Shown in pieces: positions 6,856 through 14,860 of a stretch of DNA of 30,005 nucleotides. A program made the translations under genes and the position numbers. Origin of the DNA: an uncultured Hyphomicrobiales bacterium (GTDB lineage: Bacteria > Pseudomonadota > Alphaproteobacteria > Rhizobiales > Beijerinckiaceae); the NCBI GenBank assembly GCA_903916165.1, contig CAIWVR010000346.1, positions 1 to 30,005 on the forward strand, written 5' to 3'. Position 1 is the first letter of the stretch, and every line of letters starts with the position of its first letter. The notes beneath the pieces were generated by a model. That model had not been told where the DNA came from. It searched no databases and was given only the letters and a program-made list of their open reading frames with translations.

Positions 6856-7686
6856 TCAGGCCGCCTCGCGCGATTCGACGCGGGTCAGGCTGATCCGCGC
6901 GGCGATCACCTCGCCGGCCCCCTCGTCCTTGAGCGCGTCACGCAGGGCAATCATATCCGGGCTGCCGGTCTGTCCAGGGCAGCCGATCAGGACATGGTCG
7001 GTCCGCGGCCCGAGTGCCAGCACCATACGGCGCAGTGCATCGCTGCTTTCGTCAGTCACGGACAGCACCACAAAATCGTAGGTGTCGGAAAGCGCATCGA
7101 GAACGACATTCAGCCCGCTGCCGGTCGTGGCCCGGTCGCGTCCGGACGGAAGAATGTGCAGCCGAGCACCGGCCTCGCGATGAATTGCCTCCGAAAACGA
7201 GGCCGATCCGTCGACCAATTCGGACAGGCCCGGACGCGAGCCGCCCCCTGCCCCGAAGATCACGAGAATGGTGCGCCCCTCCTGCGCCAGAGCACGGGCG
7301 AATTGCGAGGCAAAGGCCGCACAATCCAGCCCGGCCAGCGGTGTCTCGACCGACGAGGAATGGGTGATCAGGATGCGCCTTGCGCGACCGCCCGAGCCAG
7401 CGCGAGCGACATGGGTCGCCAGGCGGTCAATTTCGGCGTCCTGGCCGCTGTCGGAGGCGAGATCCGCGTGGAGCGCGGCATGGGGCACCGACTCCGCGCG
7501 GCGAAAGCTGGAGCCGGGCTGCGCCCGAGACGATTCCGGCAAAGGCTCCTGCCGATAAGTGCGACCGATGTCGCCGGCAGGCAGGAGACGACCCAGCCCC
7601 AGCAGCGACGCTGCTCCGGAGAGGAATCCTGCCGCCGGGCGCCAATGGCCCACATCACGACGCCCCATATCCTCGGCTCTGCTCAT
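6856..7686 (-). CDS. Walker-less protein related to polysaccharide tyrosine autokinase (BY-kinase) domains
   Basis: The C-terminal ~175 of 276 residues follow the layout of the cytoplasmic ATPase domain of bacterial tyrosine kinases that pair with Wzz-type chain-length regulators. Matching parts are RRILITH (residues 103-109), FARALAQEGRTILVI (129-143), GLSELVDGSASFSEAIHR (153-170), LHILPSGR (176-183) and LSDTYDFVVLSV (199-210). The three nucleotide-binding motifs are missing: no GKS/T after the first strand (SSSVETPLAGLD instead), FGAGGG where Walker A' has an aspartate, and LSVTDE in place of the Walker B ending. The N-terminal 100 residues are low in structure, with a short hydrophobic stretch at 19-36, and no tyrosine cluster is seen at the C-terminus. 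I infer a pseudo-enzyme or scaffold. No other polysaccharide genes are nearby. Confidence 0.7.
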   Translation of the reverse strand: MSRAEDMGRRDVGHWRPAAGFLSGAASLLGLGRLLPAGDIGRTYRQEPLPESSRAQPGSSFRRAESVPHAALHADLASDSGQDAEIDRLATHVARAGSGGRARRILITHSSSVETPLAGLDCAAFASQFARALAQEGRTILVIFGAGGGSRPGLSELVDGSASFSEAIHREAGARLHILPSGRDRATTGSGLNVVLDALSDTYDFVVLSVTDESSDALRRMVLALGPRTDHVLIGCPGQTGSPDMIALRDALKDEGAGEVIAARISLTRVESREAA

Positions 7687-7734
7687 CGAACGACCCCAGA
7701 CTCAATTGATAAGAGTGGAACTCAGTATGGTTTA

Positions 7735-7811
7735 GAGGAGGTTAACTGTGACTTGGGGCTGACTGCGCCAGACTGTCGCCAGCTGATGCCAGAGAATGGC
7801 TTGCAGCCCCA
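7735..7811 (+). other. structured leader upstream of the DUF423 gene
   Basis: A perfect GAGGAGG (7735-7741) is followed 6 nt later by GTG at 7748 and only four codons (Met-Thr-Trp-Gly) before TGA. TGGGGCTG (7754-7761) pairs with CAGCCCCA (7804-7811), enclosing three GCCAG repeats. It could be a leader mini-ORF with a hairpin, or chance. The other strand carries the start region of the gene at 6856-7686. Confidence 0.3.
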
Positions 7812-7865
7812 CGCTCTGTGCCCCATAACCGGTCGGACGGAAACTCATTTTGGGGCGAAGATCCA

Positions 7866-8222
7866 ATGACGGCATCGAGCAGGATCATGGGACTTGCCGC
7901 CGGCCTGCTCGGAGCAGCCGGCGTCGGCGCGGCTGCGCTGGCTGCTCATGGTGGATATGGTGAAACGCTGCGCACCGCGTCTGAATTTGCGCTGATACAT
8001 GCCGCGCTGGTGATGGCGGTCTTGCGGGCACCGGGGCGGCTGGTGCCATACGCTGCGGGCCTCGTTCTGGCCGGTGCCTTCCTTTTCTGTGGCGACCTCG
8101 GGATGCGCGCACTGGCCGGGCAGGCCTTGATGCCGATGGCGGCACCGACGGGCGGCTTTGCGCTCATGGCGGGATGGCTCGCATCAGGATACGTAATTAC
8201 AGGGAACATACAATCTAAGTGA
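7866..8222 (+). CDS. DUF423 family membrane protein
   Basis: This is a 118-residue inner-membrane protein of the DUF423 (YgdD-like) family, whose function is unknown. The start chosen is the ATG at 7866 (MTASSRIMGLAAGLLGAAGV). The family pattern is the N-terminal Gly/Ala helix ending in ALAAHGG, then LRTASEFALIHAALVMAVL and the C-terminal FCGDLGMRALAG...PTGGFALMAGWL. Four hydrophobic helices are likely. A GTG at 7818 would add 16 polar residues that do not fit the family. The Shine-Dalgarno sequence before 7866 is weak. Confidence 0.88.
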   Translation: MTASSRIMGLAAGLLGAAGVGAAALAAHGGYGETLRTASEFALIHAALVMAVLRAPGRLVPYAAGLVLAGAFLFCGDLGMRALAGQALMPMAAPTGGFALMAGWLASGYVITGNIQSK

Positions 8223-8351
8223 CCGTAGCGCTTGCAATGTTACCATGAAAATCACATTCTAAATTGCGTTCAGGATTGAAGAAAAGCGCGTGTCCATATC
8301 GATACCGGGCACAAGACACTGCCTCTCGACGACGCAATCGGCGGGGACAAA

Positions 8352-8744
8352 ATGATGGACAAGGCCGAACGCAGTGCCGCCCTTTTGGGTCGACGTGTAC
8401 TTGTTGTCGAGGATGAACCGTTCATTGCAATGACGCTCGAGGACATGCTGACCGACTTCGGCTGCGTGGTCGTCGGCTCGGCCTCCCAGATCAACGAGGC
8501 CTTGGCCATCATTGCCATCGGCGAGCTGGACGCGGCTGTTCTGGACGTCAATCTCGGAGCCCAGAAAATCGATCCCGTCGCCGACGAGTTGGCGCGCCGT
8601 GGTTTTCCTTTCGTTTTCACGACGGGCTATGGACGCACCGGCGTCCCATCCCAGCACAATGGGCGCGGCGTCGTCGAAAAACCGTTTCGTGCCCAAGACC
8701 TGGCCACCGCCCTGGCAATGGAACTGGTCCGCCTGTCCGGCTAG
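8352..8744 (+). CDS. single-domain response regulator (receiver only)
   Basis: This 130-residue protein is a CheY-like receiver domain with no output domain. The acidic pocket is VVEDEP (Glu20, Asp21), the phosphate-accepting aspartate is in VLDVNLG (Asp65), the switch threonine is in FTTGYG (Thr90 or 91), and the conserved lysine is in VEKPF (Lys110). The chain stops about 20 residues later. Two ATG codons are adjacent at 8352 and 8355, so the start is uncertain by one residue. No histidine kinase lies in the window, so the partner is unknown. Such stand-alone receivers usually relay phosphate or act by protein contact. It follows the DUF423 gene after 129 bp. Confidence 0.92.
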   Translation: MMDKAERSAALLGRRVLVVEDEPFIAMTLEDMLTDFGCVVVGSASQINEALAIIAIGELDAAVLDVNLGAQKIDPVADELARRGFPFVFTTGYGRTGVPSQHNGRGVVEKPFRAQDLATALAMELVRLSG

Positions 8745-8854
8745 GCATCTGCTTTTCTGCCACATGGCTGATCGCTTGCGCGGCGCATGAGGGGGCCTGA
8801 TCAGACATGTCAGGGCGGCGGGCGCACGACGGACGCGCGTCAGTGCTGTCTAGG

Positions 8855-8906
8855 ATGTCACAGGGGGCGGCTGGCGGGAGCTTAGGCTACGCGCAGACTG
8901 TGACAT
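8855..8906. promoter_or_regulatory. perfect 8-bp inverted repeat in the RND operon's upstream region
   Basis: ATGTCACA (8855-8862) and TGTGACAT (8899-8906) are exact reverse complements, 36 bp apart. They lie 165-215 bp upstream of the efflux operon. They could be paired operator sites; the regulator is not in the window. The whole gap 8745-9070 (326 bp) holds no gene I can support. Confidence 0.4.
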
Positions 8907-8976
8907 TATCTCAACGCGCCATGACTGCTAACCAAAACGGCTGAATTGAGGATCGCCAAGACGGAACAAAACTTGC

Positions 8977-9005
8977 TTTTACCTTTGTTTCTGTTGCCAT
9001 ATAAT
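8977..9005 (+). promoter_or_regulatory. candidate promoter of the RND efflux operon
   Basis: A perfect TATAAT lies at 9000-9005, 66 bp before the adaptor ATG. With a 17-bp spacer the -35 element would be TTTTAC (8977-8982), a weak match. The local stretch 8961-9015 is AT-rich against GC-rich surroundings, supporting a promoter here. Confidence 0.45.
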
Positions 9006-9070
9006 GGATGTAAATCGGTAAGCCGCGCGCTCCGGAAAGTGAGCGGGGCGAGCTGTGACGGGAGACAGGC

Positions 9071-10285
9071 ATGAAGACCGCTAAGACCGCCAGAATGCTG
9101 CTCGCTGCTGGAGCGGCTGTTGGCGCAGGCGCCGTGCTCTGGCCCATGACGAGCGACTATCGCGCCCATCTCTTCGAAGCCCGCGCACAATCCACTGAGG
9201 CCCCCAAGACGGCAAGCTCGCCGCCAAATCGCGCTGGTGGTGCCCCAACCCGTCCGCCCGTAAACGTGCAGACCGCGACCGTGCTCCGCGGACCGCTGCC
9301 CTATGTGACCGAAACTGTCGGGACCGTGCAACCGATCGCCAGTGTCGCGATTCGCTCTCGCGTCGACGCGCAGATCGACACTGTGCTGGTGCCCGATGGC
9401 GCGGCCGTGAAGGCCGGCGATGTCCTTGTGAAACTCGATTCACGCCAGATCGAAGCGCAGATCAAGCAGGCTGAAGCACAGCTCGCAAAGGATCGCACGG
9501 TGCTCGAACAGGCGGATCGTGACGTTGCGCGCTATGCCGAACTGGTGTCGAAACAGACGGGCACGCAGGTCAGTCTCGACAATGCCCGCACCGCCGCCGC
9601 TGCCGCACGCGCCGCCATCCTTGGCGATCAGGCGCAGATCGAAAACCTCAACGTTCAATTGAGCTGGTACACGATCAAGGCACCGATCACGGGCCGCGTC
9701 AGCACCTTCTCGCTGAAAGCCGGCAACATCGTGCGGTCAGGCGATTCCACAGCAACCGGCTCGCTGACCAATATCGTGCAGACGACACCGATCTACGTGA
9801 CATTCTCGGTCCCGCAGCGCCTGCTGACGGATGTACGCGATGGCGTGAACCGTCCGGATGCGGAGGTCATCGTGACGCCGCAGGGCAGCACACGCAGCGC
9901 CAGGGGCCGCATCGCCGTCATTGACAATGCCATCGACCCCGCGACGGGCACGGTGGCCGTTCGCGCCTCCTTCGAAAATGCCGACGAACTGCTGTGGGCC
10001 GGGCAGCTGTGTCAGGTCCGTATGACCCTGCGGATCGATCAGGATGTGATCAGCCTGCCGCGCCAAGCGGTGCAGATCGGACAGACCGGAAATTACGTTT
10101 TCATTATCGAAGATGGCGTGGCGAAAGTGCGCGCCGTCCAGCTCGGGCGTTCGCAGGAGGGCCGCGATATTGTCAATTCCGGGCTCAAGGGCGGCGAGGT
10201 CGTCGTGATAGACGGGGCTCTGGCCCTGACCAATGGCGCACAGGTCAACACACGCAACGCTGAAGTGAAGAAGGGCAATTCGTAA
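9071..10285 (+). CDS. RND efflux periplasmic adaptor (MdtA/MexA-like)
   Basis: This is the membrane-fusion protein that links an inner-membrane RND pump to an outer-membrane channel. The product has 404 residues. It has an N-terminal hydrophobic anchor (residues 8-26), a Pro/Ala-rich linker to about residue 58, then the beta-barrel and lipoyl halves (TVGTVQPIASVAIRSRVDAQ; VLVPDGAAVKAGDVLVKLDS). An alpha-helical hairpin (IEAQIKQAEAQLAKDRTVLE through the Ala-rich repeat) and the second lipoyl half (YTIKAPITGRVSTFSLKAGN) follow. No lipobox cysteine is visible, so it is anchored by the helix rather than lipid. Its stop overlaps the pump start by one base (TAATG), showing a tight operon. No outer-membrane channel gene follows; TolC is presumably encoded elsewhere. 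Confidence 0.95.
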   Translation: MKTAKTARMLLAAGAAVGAGAVLWPMTSDYRAHLFEARAQSTEAPKTASSPPNRAGGAPTRPPVNVQTATVLRGPLPYVTETVGTVQPIASVAIRSRVDAQIDTVLVPDGAAVKAGDVLVKLDSRQIEAQIKQAEAQLAKDRTVLEQADRDVARYAELVSKQTGTQVSLDNARTAAAAARAAILGDQAQIENLNVQLSWYTIKAPITGRVSTFSLKAGNIVRSGDSTATGSLTNIVQTTPIYVTFSVPQRLLTDVRDGVNRPDAEVIVTPQGSTRSARGRIAVIDNAIDPATGTVAVRASFENADELLWAGQLCQVRMTLRIDQDVISLPRQAVQIGQTGNYVFIIEDGVAKVRAVQLGRSQEGRDIVNSGLKGGEVVVIDGALALTNGAQVNTRNAEVKKGNS

Positions 10286-13200
10286 TGTCCCTTCCTGAAC
10301 TCTGCATCCGCCGACCGGTCATGACGACATTGTTGATGATGTCGTTCATCGTCTTTGGCATTTTCGGATATATGAAGCTGCCGGTCGCCGCGCTGCCCCG
10401 TGTCGATTTCCCGACGATCAACGTCTCCGCCTCCTTGCCGGGTGCCAACCCCGAGACGATGGCGGCCTCGGTCGCCGCGCCGCTGGAGCGCGCCTTCGCC
10501 ACCATCCCCGGCATCTCGCTGATGACGTCGCGCTCGCAGACGGGCCAGACCAACATCACAATGCAGTTCGACCTCGATCGCGACATTGACGGTGCTGCCC
10601 TCGACGTCCAGTCGCAGATCTCTGCGACCCTGCGCCGCCTGCCGCAGGAAATGACCGCACCGCCGAGCTTTCGCAAGGTGAACCCGGCGGATTCGCCGAT
10701 CCTGTTTCTCGGCCTCGCCTCGCCGACCCTGCCGCTCTCGACCACCAACGATTATGCCGAACAGATCTTCGCCCAGCAGATCTCGCAGATCCCCGGCGTC
10801 GCGCAGGTCAATATTTTCGGCCAGCAAAAATATGCCGTGCGCATCGAGGCCGACCCCGATGCGGCAGCCGCGCGTGGCCTGACGCTGCAGGACGTGCGCA
10901 ACGCCGTCACCGCTGCCAATTCATCAACGCCCGTCGGCGTTCTGCGCGGCCCCGGCCAGAACACCACGCTGACCGCTTCCGGCCAGATCGAACATGCCGA
11001 GGGCTATCGCGATCTCGTCATCGCCTGGCGCAACGGCGCTCCCGTCCGCCTCGGCGAAATCTCCAGAGTCTATGACGGCGTCGAGAATGACCAGATCGCC
11101 GCCTGGCAAGGCAAGGATCGCGCGATCCTGCTCGCTGTGTTCCGCCAGTCCGACGCCAACACTGTCCAGGTCGTCGATGCGGTCCGGGAAAAACTGCCGA
11201 CCTACCAGGCGCAATTGCCGCCATCCGTGCAGGCTTTCGTGCTCAACGACCGCTCGAGGTCCATTCGTGAATCGGTCGAAGACGTCGAATTCACGCTTGG
11301 TCTCTCCATCGCGCTGGTCGTGCTCGTGATCTTCATGTTCCTGAAGACCATAGCGGCAACGATCATTCCGACCCTGGCACTGCCGGTTTCGCTGATTGGC
11401 ACCTGCGCCTTCATGTATATGTTTGGCTATTCGATCGACAACATCTCCCTCCTGGCCATCACGCTCGCGGTGGGCTTTGTCGTCGACGACGCCATCGTCA
11501 TGCTTGAAAACATCGTGCGACACATCGAAGACGGCATGAAACCGTTTGACGCGGCGTTGAAGGGCTCGAAGGAGATCAGTTTCACCATCCTGTCGATCAC
11601 GCTGTCGCTGGTCGCTGTCTTCATTCCCGTGCTGCTGATGGGTGGCGTCGTTGGTCGCGTGTTCCGCGAATTTGCCGTCGTCATCTCTTGCGCGATCCTC
11701 GTCTCGGGCTTCGTGTCACTGACGCTGACGCCCATGTTGTGCGCGCGTATTTTGAAACCCATCGACCACCACGCAAAGCCCAACCTGTTCGCCCGCTCCG
11801 TCGATTACGTGCTCGACGGCATTACGGACGGCTATCGCTGGATGCTGGATCTCGTCCTGCGGTTCCGCCTTGTCATGGTCGCCATCGTCATTGGCACCTT
11901 CGTCGCCAGCGTGATGATGTTCCAGTACATCCCGAAGGGCTTCTTTCCCATTGAGGACACCGGCTATCTCAGCGGCTCGACGGAAGCTGCCTCCGACATC
12001 GGCATCAAGGCGATGATGGAAAAGCAGTTGCTGGTCGTCCAGATCCTGATGGACGATCCTGCCGTTGAATCAGTCACGTCCAATGTCGGCAGCGGCGGCG
12101 CAAACCAGGGCCAGGTGTTTGTTGCCCTGAAGCCGAAGAAAGAGCGCGGCGATATCGGCGCGGTCATCATCCGCCTGCGCAGCAAGACGAGTTCCGTGAC
12201 CGGCATGACAGCCGTGTTCAATCCGGTCCAGAACCTGAACCTGAATGGCGGGCGCGCGTCCCGATCATCCTACCAATACACGCTGCAATCGGGAGATCTG
12301 ACCTCGCTCTATGGCAAGTCGCCGGAAATGCTTGAGCGTATGCGCCGCCTGCCCGTCCTGCGCGACGTCACGACCGATCTGCAGATCCGCAATCCGCAGC
12401 TCACGATCGACATCGACCGCGAAAAGGCGGCCGCCTTCGGTCTGACAACGGACCAGATCAAGCAGGCCCTCTACAACACCTATGGCAGCCGCCAGATCTC
12501 GACCATCTTCACGCAATCGGCCGATTATGCCGTCCTGCTCGAAGCCAAGGGCAATTTCCGCGACGATCCCTCGGCGCTGGGTCGCATCTACATCCGTGCA
12601 CAGACGGGTTCCGGCGGCACGGTTGCGGCCTCGGCGCAGCCGACCGGCGGCCTGTCGGGCGGCGGATCCGGCTCGGGCACGCCGAGCGGCATTTCGTCCG
12701 CGCCCATCGTCCCGCTCGACCAGGTGGCGACCATCCGCCGCACCGTCGGACCGCTGACCGTCAATCGCCAGTCTCAGCAGCCGTCCGTGACGCTGTCGTT
12801 CAACACGGCACCGGGCGTCTCCATCGGTGAGGCCGTCGAGGCCATCCGTGCAGCCGAGCGCCAGATTGCGCTGCCAGCGACGATCACGACCAATTTTTCC
12901 GGCACGGCCGCATTGTTCCAGGACGCGCAAAAGGGTCAGGTTCCGCTGATCCTCGCCGCGGTTCTAACCATCTATATTGTGCTGGGCGTGCTCTATGAGA
13001 GCTACATCCACCCGATCACCATCCTGTCGGGCCTTCCGTCTGCCGGTCTTGGCGCACTCATCGCGCTCTGGGCCTATGGCATGGACCTGTCGGTCATCGC
13101 GATCATCGGCATCCTCCTGCTGGTGGGCATCGTGAAGAAAAACGCGATCATGATGATCGACTTTGCCATCGAGCGAAGAAACGAGGGACTGGACGCCCTG

Positions 13201-13488
13201 CCCGCCATCCGCGAGGCTGCGCTGATCCGCTTCCGCCCGATCTTCATGACGACGATGGCTGCCATTCTCGGCGCGGTGCCGATCGCGATTGGCGCGGGGG
13301 CCGGTGCCGAACTGCGTCAACCGCTCGGTATCGCGATTGTCGGCGGCCTGTGCGTGTCACAATTGCTCACGCTCTTCATCACGCCTGTGGTCTATTACTA
13401 CCTCGACAAGGTCGATTCCTACCTGTCCGGGCGTGACGGCAATACCGCGGTGGCGGAACTTGCGCCGGTGCTCAAACCGGCCGAGTGA
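10285..13488 (+). CDS. RND efflux pump permease (MdtB/MdtC-like)
   Basis: This is an inner-membrane proton-driven drug exporter of the HAE1 RND family. The product has 1067 residues and the expected order of one helix, a large periplasmic loop, six helices, a second loop and five helices. The proton-relay aspartates are Asp401-Asp402 in AVGFVVDDAIVMLENI, and the relay lysine lies in GIVKKNAIMMIDFAIERR. The N-terminus LCIRRPVMTTLLMMSFIVFG and VAALPRVDFPTINVSASLPG resemble MdtB/MdtC more than AcrB. A Gly/Ser/Ala-rich insert of about 30 residues lies at 773-807, just before APIVPLDQVATI. Substrates cannot be inferred. It shares one base with the adaptor gene and stops 5 bp before a convergent gene. 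Confidence 0.96.
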   Translation: MSLPELCIRRPVMTTLLMMSFIVFGIFGYMKLPVAALPRVDFPTINVSASLPGANPETMAASVAAPLERAFATIPGISLMTSRSQTGQTNITMQFDLDRDIDGAALDVQSQISATLRRLPQEMTAPPSFRKVNPADSPILFLGLASPTLPLSTTNDYAEQIFAQQISQIPGVAQVNIFGQQKYAVRIEADPDAAAARGLTLQDVRNAVTAANSSTPVGVLRGPGQNTTLTASGQIEHAEGYRDLVIAWRNGAPVRLGEISRVYDGVENDQIAAWQGKDRAILLAVFRQSDANTVQVVDAVREKLPTYQAQLPPSVQAFVLNDRSRSIRESVEDVEFTLGLSIALVVLVIFMFLKTIAATIIPTLALPVSLIGTCAFMYMFGYSIDNISLLAITLAVGFVVDDAIVMLENIVRHIEDGMKPFDAALKGSKEISFTILSITLSLVAVFIPVLLMGGVVGRVFREFAVVISCAILVSGFVSLTLTPMLCARILKPIDHHAKPNLFARSVDYVLDGITDGYRWMLDLVLRFRLVMVAIVIGTFVASVMMFQYIPKGFFPIEDTGYLSGSTEAASDIGIKAMMEKQLLVVQILMDDPAVESVTSNVGSGGANQGQVFVALKPKKERGDIGAVIIRLRSKTSSVTGMTAVFNPVQNLNLNGGRASRSSYQYTLQSGDLTSLYGKSPEMLERMRRLPVLRDVTTDLQIRNPQLTIDIDREKAAAFGLTTDQIKQALYNTYGSRQISTIFTQSADYAVLLEAKGNFRDDPSALGRIYIRAQTGSGGTVAASAQPTGGLSGGGSGSGTPSGISSAPIVPLDQVATIRRTVGPLTVNRQSQQPSVTLSFNTAPGVSIGEAVEAIRAAERQIALPATITTNFSGTAALFQDAQKGQVPLILAAVLTIYIVLGVLYESYIHPITILSGLPSAGLGALIALWAYGMDLSVIAIIGILLLVGIVKKNAIMMIDFAIERRNEGLDALPAIREAALIRFRPIFMTTMAAILGAVPIAIGAGAGAELRQPLGIAIVGGLCVSQLLTLFITPVVYYYLDKVDSYLSGRDGNTAVAELAPVLKPAE

Positions 13489-13493
13489 AGCGT

Positions 13494-14201
13494 TCAATTG
13501 GGATTGCGGCGCGCCTTGGCCGGAGCGCTGGAGAGGGCGGCCTCAGAATCAAAACTGCCATATCGAAGCCCTCGAGCATTCGCCCGGGGGAATGGCTGCA
13601 GAGACGTCCAGTCCGCCGCCATGATCCGCGCGACGGGTTCTGCGCCGTCACCCGCGGACTTGAGCACCAGTCCATCGCCTTCGCTCAGCGTGACGCCGTA
13701 GAGCGCCTGAATGGCTTCATAATCGCCGATGATCACGCGCAGACCACGCGCCTGCTGGCCCGCGCGCACGATTTTTTCAATGGCTTCGCCCTGCGCCCGA
13801 ACGCTTGGCACCTGACCCTGCATCGGCGTCAAGGCCGCGACGACGCGGGGCGCGGCACCGATCGTGCGCGCGGTCTCGAACGTGCGACACAAGCCGGCGG
13901 TGTGAATATCCAGAGGACCGAGATCGAGGCCTTGCAACGCAAGGGCAATGGCCCGCGCCTGCAGGCGCCCGTCCTCTGTCAGCCTGCGCTTTGTGGCGCA
14001 GGCCTTCGTATCCAGCCTTGCGGGATCGAGTGCGCCGATTTCATTTCCCGCGTCCGACCATTCAGCCGTCGCATGGCGCAGGAACAAGGTCACCCCGCCC
14101 CCGCGCAAGTCTTCAAAGGTCTCCGCCCTCGCCGAGGCTGCAAATGCGCAAAGCGACATTGCCGCGCACAGCAGTGCTGAAAGAGAACGATCCCTCGCCA
14201 T
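13494..14201 (-). CDS. exported histidine phosphatase superfamily protein
   Basis: This 235-residue protein starts with a signal peptide (LSALLCAAMSLCAFAASARA, cleavage near residue 26) and should act in the periplasm. The phosphohistidine motif is LFLRHATAE, near residue 40; the usual RHG is RHA here, which is common. Supporting parts are RLTEDGRLQARAIALALQGL and a later LGPLDIHTAGLCRTFETART, matching the 'SxxxRxxxTA' second motif. IGDYEAIQAL stands where other members carry the second catalytic histidine, so activity is not certain. The C-terminus is Ala/Arg-rich. It is convergent with the RND pump, with 5 bp between stops. Confidence 0.85.
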   Translation of the reverse strand: MARDRSLSALLCAAMSLCAFAASARAETFEDLRGGGVTLFLRHATAEWSDAGNEIGALDPARLDTKACATKRRLTEDGRLQARAIALALQGLDLGPLDIHTAGLCRTFETARTIGAAPRVVAALTPMQGQVPSVRAQGEAIEKIVRAGQQARGLRVIIGDYEAIQALYGVTLSEGDGLVLKSAGDGAEPVARIMAADWTSLQPFPRANARGLRYGSFDSEAALSSAPAKARRNPN

Positions 14202-14254
14202 GAAATGCCCCTAAGCCCCAGCGAAGTCTGGGTATTCAGGCTAAGATAAGCTCA

Positions 14255-14279
14255 GTAGATAAACATTCCGTTGATCTAC
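14255..14279. promoter_or_regulatory. near-perfect inverted repeat upstream of the histidine phosphatase gene
   Basis: GTAGATAAAC (14255-14264) and GTTGATCTAC (14270-14279) are inverted with 9 of 10 positions matching and a 5-bp spacer. It lies about 55-80 bp upstream of the histidine phosphatase ATG in an AT-rich patch (14271-14316), so it could be an operator or a hairpin. The protein is unknown. Confidence 0.4.
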
Positions 14280-14320
14280 AAGAGATTTTGAAAATTTTAT
14301 CGTTATTTATTTATGCACAT

Positions 14321-14701
14321 TCAGGCGGGTTTTACGGACACCACGCGATAGGTGCGCATATCGCCGTCAACGTCTCGCACGCTGGCATAGGCACCCGGCG
14401 TGAACGCATGGGACTCAAATCGATGTCCGGCCTCCTCGTCGCCGCTGCCCGGCTCATAGTCAAAAGCCCAATAGGCACCCCCCACGCCGCCGGGTCGATG
14501 GACGAGCAAACCGTGGCGCGTGGTGCCGCCCTCCAGCCGATGGACAAAGCAGAGGGCCCGCTCGTCCTTCCAGACCTCGACATCAATCCTGCCCTGCGGA
14601 TCGAGCGGCGCGACGAAATCATAATCAGGACCGGCCTGAGGCTCCTGCGGCCCGGGAGCTGCGGCAAGGCGGACGTGTGAGAGTTGCGCGCGCTTTGTCA
14701 T
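14321..14701 (-). CDS. conserved-looking hypothetical protein
   Basis: I do not recognise a family. The 126-residue product starts MTKRAQLSHVRLAAAPGP and has no signal peptide or membrane segment. It reads as a small beta-rich soluble protein, with alternating charged and hydrophobic stretches such as GRIDVEVWKDERALCFVHRL and DMRTYRVVSVKPA at the end. Codon use matches its neighbours and the frame is clean, supporting a real gene. It lies downstream of and co-oriented with nothing obvious; the histidine phosphatase starts 119 bp further on in the same direction. It is divergent from the AsmA gene. Confidence 0.7.
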   Translation of the reverse strand: MTKRAQLSHVRLAAAPGPQEPQAGPDYDFVAPLDPQGRIDVEVWKDERALCFVHRLEGGTTRHGLLVHRPGGVGGAYWAFDYEPGSGDEEAGHRFESHAFTPGAYASVRDVDGDMRTYRVVSVKPA

Positions 14702-14860
14702 TTGGGGGTCCGTTTCTGTTGGCAGGATGCGCCAACTGACGCTTCCTGACGCGACCTAACCATGATGTGGGTCAATCTCGCGCCATGCGATTACCGCCTT
14801 GCTTCAGCCGTCTTCCTCCGGTCATCTAGGCGTCCCCATTCCTCAACCACGCAAACAAGC

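Noticed and set aside
13494..14201. Phosphoglycerate mutase
   Set aside because: The protein has a signal peptide and only the general phosphohistidine motif, so only the superfamily is called.
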